From UBA1724 sp963632245 (GTDB lineage: Bacteria > Verrucomicrobiota > Lentisphaeria > Oligosphaerales > Oligosphaeraceae), in NCBI GenBank assembly GCA_963632245.1, contig CAVGTF010000040.1, positions 1 through 15,744 on the forward strand: DNA of 15,744 nt, in the 5' to 3' direction. How positions within the stretch are numbered: the stretch's first letter is position 1; each line of letters begins with the position of its first letter. The notes beneath the pieces are model-generated. The model was not told where the DNA came from, ran no database searches, and was given only the letters and a program-made list of their open reading frames with translations. Of the stretch, positions 1 through 5,800 are shown piece after piece. The position numbers were made by a program, and so were the translations under genes.

Positions 1-852
1 ACCGGCGTCCAGAATATCTATTTCGGCTTGGCCGAGAAGAAGAATGACTCCGTGGAATGGCGTCTGCCTCCGCCATCCCCCGGTAAAGACGACCGTCTTG
101 CCATCCAGGAGGGGACCTACTACTATTCCACGCTGGTGCTCTCCCAGACGGGCGCCGCGCTCTCCACGCGCTCCTGGAATGTGTGCGTCTACTCCCAGAA
201 GGGCGATTCCGCCACCCAGGAGCTCTCTTTCAGCCTGGTGCAGGGCGAGCTCCCCACGGGGGTCCTCCTCCGCTTCGTGAATCCCAAAAACGAGGAGGTC
301 CTCTTTACCTGGGACGCCACGACCCCCGCATCCACAGTCCTGACCTGCACGGTTCCCGTGGGCGACTACCGACTGGATGCCACTCCCAGCACGGTCTTCA
401 AAAAGACTACGGTGGAGCTCGCCCTCTCCCAGGGATGGAATCTGGTCGCAAATCCCCTGGCAGTCCTGGAAAGCGCCACTCTGGACAGTACCCCCCTCCT
501 GGATGCCCCCAAGAAGCCCTTCCATCCCGGAAAACAGTATTCCCAGCTGAATTCCTTGGAGGCCTGGCAGGGCGGCGAGGCACTCTGGATCTACGCCGAC
601 TCCGACAAAGCGACCCTGACTCTCTCCGGAAAGATGCCGGAGGGCGATGCCTCCACGCTGGCCGACGGCAATTCCACCAACTCCTGGCGCTTCGCCGGAC
701 TCACCGCCGCCCTGGACAAGACCTCCGGCGAGACCCTCCCCGCGACCACCCAACTCCCCGAGGACGCATGCGCCTGGGATCCCGCCCGTAAGAACTTCGC
801 TACCGCCACCGGACTTCCCACTCTCGGAAAGGGATATCTACTGAAGCGCTAA
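1..852 (+). CDS. C-terminal part of a large secreted/surface protein (5' partial)
   Basis: The frame is open from base 1 and ends at TAA 850-852, giving 283 visible residues; the true start lies outside the window. No enzyme motif is visible. Residues about 7-135 look like a beta-sandwich module: it begins with an FG-x-A motif (residues 8-11), has a PPP stretch and an 'LSTRSWNV' strand, and ends with a stretch centred on 'LFTWD'. Residues about 138-283 form a second module. It starts with 'GWNLVANPL' (G145-W146), then 'GEALWIY', and finishes in 'LGKGYLLKR'. Modules beginning GWNL near the C-terminus are common in secreted proteins of Planctomycetota/Verrucomicrobiota (family knowledge, from memory). 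A similar arrangement ends the protein at 8685-12158. The role is unknown; an extracellular adhesive, structural or anchoring part is inferred. The gene ends inside a 15-bp perfect inverted repeat. Confidence 0.8.
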   Translation, partial: TGVQNIYFGLAEKKNDSVEWRLPPPSPGKDDRLAIQEGTYYYSTLVLSQTGAALSTRSWNVCVYSQKGDSATQELSFSLVQGELPTGVLLRFVNPKNEEVLFTWDATTPASTVLTCTVPVGDYRLDATPSTVFKKTTVELALSQGWNLVANPLAVLESATLDSTPLLDAPKKPFHPGKQYSQLNSLEAWQGGEALWIYADSDKATLTLSGKMPEGDASTLADGNSTNSWRFAGLTAALDKTSGETLPATTQLPEDACAWDPARKNFATATGLPTLGKGYLLKR

Positions 853-871
853 AACCGCGCTTCAGTAGATA
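835..871 (+). terminator. 15-bp perfect hairpin overlapping the stop codon, no U-tract
   Basis: Arms 835-849 (TATCTACTGAAGCGC) and 857-871 are perfect reverse complements around a 7-nt loop (850-856) that contains the TAA stop codon. The left arm encodes the last residues of the upstream protein. A terminator or mRNA 3'-end stabilising role is inferred from position. No T-run follows (AGTACCTGG), so it is not a canonical intrinsic terminator. Confidence 0.6.
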
Positions 872-924
872 AGTACCTGGCAATTAGTGGTTAGTGATTA
901 GTTTGCAAGGTGCCGCATTCGCTC
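869..924 (+). repeat. Dispersed intergenic repeat, copy 1
   Basis: These 56 bases align without gaps to 15667-15722 with about 39 identities by hand count. The first part is rich in TTAGT/TAGTGG words and the second part is a GC-rich AAGG-y-GCCGCA core. Both copies lie directly after the end of a + strand gene. This copy starts inside the right arm of the hairpin at 835-871. Its function is unknown; a REP-like or other small dispersed element is possible. Confidence 0.5.
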
Positions 925-1022
925 TTCCGCCACTGATGCGGCGGTACTAGCGCGCCACTGGGCGCGCTCGGCGCACGCGCCGGTAAATTCCGGCGCGGGG
1001 TTCCGCGTGAAGCGCGAAACCC
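912..1022. repeat. Cluster of four consecutive GC-rich inverted repeats
   Basis: Four stems follow one another: 912-918/936-942 (GCCGCAT, 7 bp); 949-956/961-968 (AGCGCGCC, 8 bp perfect, 4-nt loop); 976-983/990-997 (CGCGCCGG, 8 bp perfect, 6-nt loop TAAATT); and 998-1007/1013-1022 (10 bp with one mismatch, 5-nt loop). The first stem begins within the GC core of the dispersed repeat. None is followed by a T-run. The cluster could be a structured RNA, part of a repeat element, or a protein-binding DNA region; the sequence does not decide between these. Confidence 0.6.
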
Positions 1023-1041
1023 TGGCCTAACTTCCTCCCTC

Positions 1042-1174
1042 NNNNNNNNNNNNNNNNNNNNNNNNNNNNNNNNNNNNNNNNNNNNNNNNNNNNNNNNNNN
1101 NNNNNNNNNNNNNNNNNNNNNNNNNNNNNNNNNNNNNNNNNNNNNNNNNNNNNNNNNNNNNNNNNNNNNNNNNN
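1042..1174. other. Assembly gap (133 N)
   Basis: A run of N joins two pyrimidine-rich flanks: CTTCCTCCCTC on the left (1031-1041) and the CCTCCTT array on the right (1180-1200). The gap therefore probably sits inside a simple-sequence array that the assembler could not resolve. Its true length is unknown. Confidence 0.95.
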
Positions 1175-1179
1175 GCCCT

Positions 1180-1200
1180 CCTCCTTCCTCCTTCCTCCTT
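1180..1200 (+). repeat. Tandem CCTCCTT heptamer array (3 visible copies) next to the gap
   Basis: Three perfect head-to-tail copies of CCTCCTT occupy 1180-1186, 1187-1193 and 1194-1200, followed by T8 (1201-1208). CCTCC words continue on both sides of the N gap, so the array is probably longer. The unit equals the core of the 16S rRNA 3' tail (anti-Shine-Dalgarno), and its complement AAGGAGG equals a perfect Shine-Dalgarno sequence. The G-rich strand could form a two-tetrad quadruplex. Confidence 0.8.
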
Positions 1201-1208
1201 TTTTTTTT

Positions 1209-1233
1209 ATGCGCCTCGCGTCGCGTGGCGCAT
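1209..1233. repeat. Inverted repeat after the T8 run
   Basis: ATGCGCC (1209-1215) and GGCGCAT (1227-1233) are perfect reverse complements around an 11-nt loop made of two TCGCGT-like units. The T-run precedes the stem on the + strand. On the - strand the stem is followed by A8, so it is not an intrinsic terminator in either direction. Confidence 0.5.
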
Positions 1234-1435
1234 GTGTAATTCTTCTTCCGTCCGCTATATTTTGCCTTCATCCGTGCTGTCGACTATGGGGTGGAGTGTG
1301 CCTGCGTGTCATGCTCCCGTTGCCGGCGAGAGGTCTTGCGCGTTCCTCTCGGTCTTGGCCCTGGTCTGGCGGATCCGGTCAGCAACTTGATTGATACTCC
1401 AAGGGAATCCAATCCCTTCGACAATACCTCTCATT

Positions 1436-2731
1436 ATGAAGAAAACATCTAGACTTCTGGCATTCGCTCTTCTGGCGGTCGCCACTTGCGCCTGGGCCGC
1501 GGACAACTTCACCGTGAATGTGATGGTGGGCTCCGAGACGGAATCGCCCTCGCTGGTCTTTGGCGAAGCCGAGGAGGCCTCCACCGTGCCCTTCCCCCCC
1601 TTCTCCGCCATGTTCGGCGTGAAGGATGTCTATCTCGCCAATCCCGAAAACCTCTCTGGCGACGAGGCCACTGTCACCGGCGACATGGCGCGACTGGGCA
1701 CCGATCTCCGTACTGCCTCCGATGATAACGCGTGGGTGCTGGTGGCCTCCACCGACGCCTCCCTCAAGCTGAATTCCGACTCCGAGGTCACGCTCTATCT
1801 CCAGAGCACTGCTGACGATGCCTCCGCCGAGGCACAGGAGATCACCCTCTCCGAGGGAAATGCCTACAGCCTCTCCGCCAAGGCGGGCGTGAACTACACC
1901 CTCCGCAAGACTCGCTCCACTAGCGATGTCGCCATCACCCCCGCCGCCGATCCCGCAAACCAGGCGATCTTCCTGCAGCAGGACAAGACCACCAAGAGCT
2001 ACGTCTCCATGAAGGACGGCAAGGCCTCCTTCACCGGCACCAAGCTGACTCTCCAGGTGGTCACCGGCGACAAGGAGGTCACGCTCACCGACGGCACCAA
2101 CTACTATCTGAATGACGGCACCACCTCCACCGATGCCCCCAAGGCCGGATGGATCCTGAAGATCGCTACCGACACCGCGAGCATCTCCTACAAGGATTCC
2201 ATCGCCACTATCGAGTTCGAAGAAGAAGCCACCCACGAGATCAGCCTCTCCATGACCGCCCTCGCCGGCGGATACAAGCCCGTCTCTACCACTCTCCTCA
2301 ACGACACCACCAAGCTCGCCGCCTTCGACTGGGTCATCCTCCGCGCCGGAACCCTCGATTTCGATGGCAATGGCGAAATCAATATGAACGACGCCATGTA
2401 CCTCTATAATTATGTGGGGTCTGAATGCCCCACTCCAGAGGACGACTACTTCACTGCCGCGGGTCTGAACCATGCCGTGGATGGTGCTACCGACGACGAG
2501 TTGCAGACCGCGCTGGAGACCCTCCAGGCGGCTGGCGATACCCTGGACTACGATAACAATGGCGAAGTCAATATGAACGACGCCATGTATCTCTACAATT
2601 ATGTGGGGTCTGAATGCCCCACTCCAGAGGACGATTATTTCACTGCCGCGGGGTTGAACCATGCCGTGGATGGTGCTACCGACGACGAGTTGCAAACTGC
2701 GCTGGAGACCCTCCAGGGTTTGTGCGAGTAG
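1436..2731 (+). CDS. Secreted protein with tandem C-terminal dockerin-like repeats
   Basis: The product has 431 residues. I chose ATG 1436 because it opens a clean signal peptide, MKKTSRLLAFALLAVATCAWA, with likely cleavage after A21; a TTG in frame at 1391 would bury it. No Shine-Dalgarno site precedes it. The mature N-terminus has an FG-x-A motif (about residues 42-45) and a Pro-rich stretch resembling the module in the gene at 1-852. The middle is beta-rich with no recognised motif. The C-terminus has two 63-residue repeats whose 12-residue loops, DFDGNGEINMND (308-319) and DYDNNGEVNMND (371-382), fit the calcium-binding loop of type I dockerins. In classical dockerins the two loops lie much closer (about 30-35 residues), so this is a divergent version. 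Dockerins bind cohesins; no cohesin is recognisable in the window. Extracellular or surface location is inferred. Confidence 0.85.
   Translation: MKKTSRLLAFALLAVATCAWAADNFTVNVMVGSETESPSLVFGEAEEASTVPFPPFSAMFGVKDVYLANPENLSGDEATVTGDMARLGTDLRTASDDNAWVLVASTDASLKLNSDSEVTLYLQSTADDASAEAQEITLSEGNAYSLSAKAGVNYTLRKTRSTSDVAITPAADPANQAIFLQQDKTTKSYVSMKDGKASFTGTKLTLQVVTGDKEVTLTDGTNYYLNDGTTSTDAPKAGWILKIATDTASISYKDSIATIEFEEEATHEISLSMTALAGGYKPVSTTLLNDTTKLAAFDWVILRAGTLDFDGNGEINMNDAMYLYNYVGSECPTPEDDYFTAAGLNHAVDGATDDELQTALETLQAAGDTLDYDNNGEVNMNDAMYLYNYVGSECPTPEDDYFTAAGLNHAVDGATDDELQTALETLQGLCE
2357..2716 (+). repeat. 189-bp tandem coding repeat (two copies)
   Basis: Copy 1 spans 2357-2545 and copy 2 starts at 2546, its match ending at 2716 just before the stop codon. 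Over the 171 comparable bases I count about 13 differences, and only three change the protein (F to Y, G to N, I to V in or beside the calcium loop). The period is exactly 63 codons, so the frame is kept. Each copy also carries a GTGGGG/CCCCAC hairpin inside the coding sequence. Confidence 0.9.
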
Positions 2732-2747
2732 CTTTTTTATAATCCTG

Positions 2748-2813
2748 CCGCGTATCCGAAGCGTGTGCCGAGTGCCGCGCGGATCGGATTCGCGGGCGGG
2801 AATTTTCTTTTTC
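2748..2813 (+). terminator. Candidate intrinsic terminator
   Basis: Left arm CCGCGTATCCG (2748-2758) pairs with CGGATTCGCGG (2785-2795), 10 of 11 positions, around a 26-nt loop that is itself GC-rich. A T-rich stretch (TTTTCTTTTT, 2803-2812) follows after a 7-nt spacer. It lies 17 nt past the stop of the dockerin-like gene and would separate it from the 1524-residue gene. The spacer and large loop make it less than ideal. Confidence 0.5.
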
Positions 2814-2843
2814 TGATTGATTCAATAGTAGTCCCCTAACCCC

Positions 2844-2849
2844 GAGGAG
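2844..2849 (+). promoter_or_regulatory. Shine-Dalgarno site GAGGAG
   Basis: GAGGAG lies 7 nt upstream of ATG 2857 and supports that start. It contrasts with the neighbouring genes at 1436 and 8685, which have no visible site. Confidence 0.75.
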
Positions 2850-2856
2850 AAACCCC

Positions 2857-5800
2857 ATGATTTCCAATTTCACTGGAATCCTCCGCAAGAAGAGCGCACT
2901 GGCGCTCTTCTGCTGTGTTTCGCTTCTGTTCGCCCAGAGCCTGCTGGCTAACTGGACTCTGGAGATGGTCTCCGGCTCCGTGCTCCCGAACGGAAATTTC
3001 CTGGAAGGAAAGTACGTCAAGGGAGTCTCCACCAAGGCCGGCGTCCAACTCTATCTGACTACAGACAAGAATGCTGTTCAGACGATAACAACGCTGGTTA
3101 CTTCGCCGGATGCAGCTAAATCCAAGTGGGATAGTTTGGTTTGGGAAATTGAAGCTGGTGCGGAGCCTCCTACAATGGGGAGTCCTTCGGTTCAGGTGCA
3201 GTTTGATGCAGGTCTTGAAAAAACCGCCGTTCAGGCCAATGTTAGCCGCCAGTATCTCGGTACGCTCTATTACACTATTGAAGATAACATTAAGACTGCC
3301 ACGACCACTGCGAAGATTCTGAGTGGTTACACTCCCAAGGGTGATGATTATATGGATCCCGAATGCCTTGTGGACCTCACCGGTCCCTCTACCATTTCTC
3401 TGGTGGACTCCTTCAGCTTCTTCGTGAAGGGTGGCTACGAGATGAACGAGGATCAGGAGGGCGGTCTGACCATCGACGCCACGGACGAGCAGTTCGAGTG
3501 CACCGCCTGGAATGGTAGTACGGATGTGGTGAGCTCCAGCGAGGTGGAGTTCTCCGCTGCTTCTCTCGCCGAGGACTCCGCATCCGCCGGCACTGTCAGC
3601 GTTGAGAAGGGACAGATCCTCTTCACGCCCGCCGAGAATTTCAATGGCGAGGTGACGATCAAGGCCACTGCCAAGTCCACGAATGCGGATCTCTCCAAGG
3701 CCGCCCCCGTGGATGTCGATGTGAAGATCGCCGTGAAACCCGTGGATGATCCCGCCGAGCTCTATGTCTATGGCACTCCCTCCCTGAATTTCGTGGAAGG
3801 GAAGAAGGTGAGCGAGACCGAGGGCCTCGAGCTCTGGTTCTACGAGAAGGAAGTGGATGCCGGGGAGGCGAATCTGGCGGAGGATGCTACTCTGGGACTC
3901 CTGAATGCCGACAACACCTCTGCCTATCAGCTCGCCGTGAAGCTGGTCCAGACGACCCCCGCGGGCGTCACTCCCGAGGACGGAAAGGTCTACTACAAGG
4001 TGGACTTCTCTGACTGCGATACCGAGATTGCCTATACCACCGTCCGGCATCCCGATACTTCCAAGGACTTCTCCGCCAAGCTGTCCGTTGTTGACGGCGG
4101 CGCTGACAAGCAGGAGGCCTCCCTGGAGACCACCGCGAAGGTGACCGATACCGATCGCCTGCCCGTCATCAATTCCGTGAAGGTCGCTTCTATCTCCGGC
4201 AAGCTGGACGGCGCCGATGGCGTCTATACCATCCAGGCCGATTCTAAGTTCGAGATCACTGCCGAGGTGACCGATGCTGATGAGGAAGACAAGGCCACCT
4301 ATACCGTCGCGGACAAGTATTCCGATGGCACCGAGGCCAGCGCTCCCTGGAAGAAGGACGCGACCCTGAAGCCCGTGGTCACCGCTACCAGCAACGGCCA
4401 GAGCGTGGACTATGATGGCACCCTCGAGCTGACTGTCGAAAACTCCGCCCCCGTCGTCTCCGCTTCCTCCGGACGAATCTTCATCCTCCGCGGCGGCTCT
4501 AACTACACCGGCACCACCACGGTGACGCTCTCCGATGTCGATGGCGCCGCGGATCTCGAGACCATCCCCGAGAAGGCCGCTCTCGAGGACACCAGCACTC
4601 TCACCGGCGAGGTGTCCATCACCTCCGTTGCAAAGGATGGTGACGCTAACGCCCTCGTGGTCACCCTCAGCTACACGGTCCCCGAGGACCAGCGCGCCAG
4701 CGAGAACGACCTGTCCGGCACCGCCACCATCACCTTCGCTGACAAGTCTGGCGAGCAGGTCTCCTACGCTCTGACCATCGACTACAAGGAGAACCCGGTT
4801 CCCGTGGTGGCCCTGAAGGAGTCCTCCTTGGCGATTGACGAGGTGGACGAGGATGGCGTTGCCATGGTCTTTACCGTGGAGGCCACTGCCACCGACCAGG
4901 ATGTCTATCCCGCCGGCGTCAAGAGCTGGAACATCACCGTTCCCGAAGGCTGGACCTACGAGGTCGTCGAGACCACCGGCATCGGCACTGTGGACTCCGG
5001 AGTGGCCACCAGCACCGCGAAGTGGACGGTTATCACCGCCGGCTATGACACCATCGCCAATGGCGACGACGCCCAGCGCACCAAGACCCTGGCCTCTCAA
5101 GTGAAGGTCATCGCAGTGGATGCCGCCACCGATGGCGAGGGCTCCGCGGAGCTCGCCGTCACCGTGACCGATGTGGATCGCGCTCCCAGCGCTCCTGCCA
5201 CTGTCGATACTACTCCCGAGGAGCCCGTCCATGGCTCCACCCTGGTGGCGACCGCACAGGGCGCCACGGATGAGGATAGCGATACCATCGCCTACGAATA
5301 TGCCTGGAGCTACAGCGCTGACGGCACCGCCTTCACCGCCATCAATGGCGAGGGCGAAGTGGGCAACAAGCTCTCCGCTGCCGACGCCATCAAGAAGGGC
5401 TACACCGTGAAGGTCGCCGCGAAGACCAAGACCACTCCCTACAGCGATGTGGATCTGGTCGTCACCTCCGAGAACGCCACCGAGGCCACCTGGACCATCG
5501 GCAACACCGCTCCCTACTTCTTCTACGTTGGCGAGACCGAGGCCACCGAGCCCACCGAGGCCCCCGCAGTCGAGGAAGCTATCACCTACGAGTGGACGGT
5601 CGCCGAGGATTCCGAGGCGTCTACCCGCTATGTCGCCGCATACGACGTGGATGTGGTTGACGGCGTGGATACCCTGACTTACTCTCTGGCCGAGGAGCTG
5701 GACGAGGCCATCGGTACCGCCTCCATCGACGCGACCACCGGCGCCATCACCTTCCAGCCCGCCGAGGACTACTTCAATGACGGCACCGATATGCCCGTGC

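Larger units (their letters stand above)
853..1435. other. Gene-free region of about 580 bp with hairpins, a gap and a heptamer array
   Basis: I see no credible gene here. The region holds, in order, the dispersed repeat (869-924), a cluster of GC-rich inverted repeats (912-1022), the 133-base N gap (1042-1174), a CCTCCTT array with a T8 run (1180-1208), a further inverted repeat (1209-1233) and the leader of the gene starting at 1436. Short open frames across it have no ribosome site and no recognisable product. I could not find a convincing sigma-70 promoter; TATATT at 1256-1261 lacks a good -35 partner. The leader from 1261 to 1400 shows nothing else I can name. Confidence 0.7.

Noticed and set aside
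1031..1200. CRISPR array in the repeat next to the gap
   Set aside because: The unit is a 7-base head-to-tail simple repeat without spacers, and no cas gene is present.
891..1271. - strand open frame running through the N gap
   Set aside because: It is open only because the N run carries no stop codons; the flanks are hairpins and simple repeats.
1209..1394. Possible small 61-codon gene between the T8 run and the dockerin-like gene
   Set aside because: There is no ribosome site, the start lies inside an inverted repeat next to a low-complexity tract, and the product has no signal or motif.
2738..2743. Perfect TATAAT as a promoter for the giant protein gene
   Set aside because: No acceptable -35 hexamer lies 16-18 nt upstream, and the candidate terminator at 2748-2813 lies between it and the gene.
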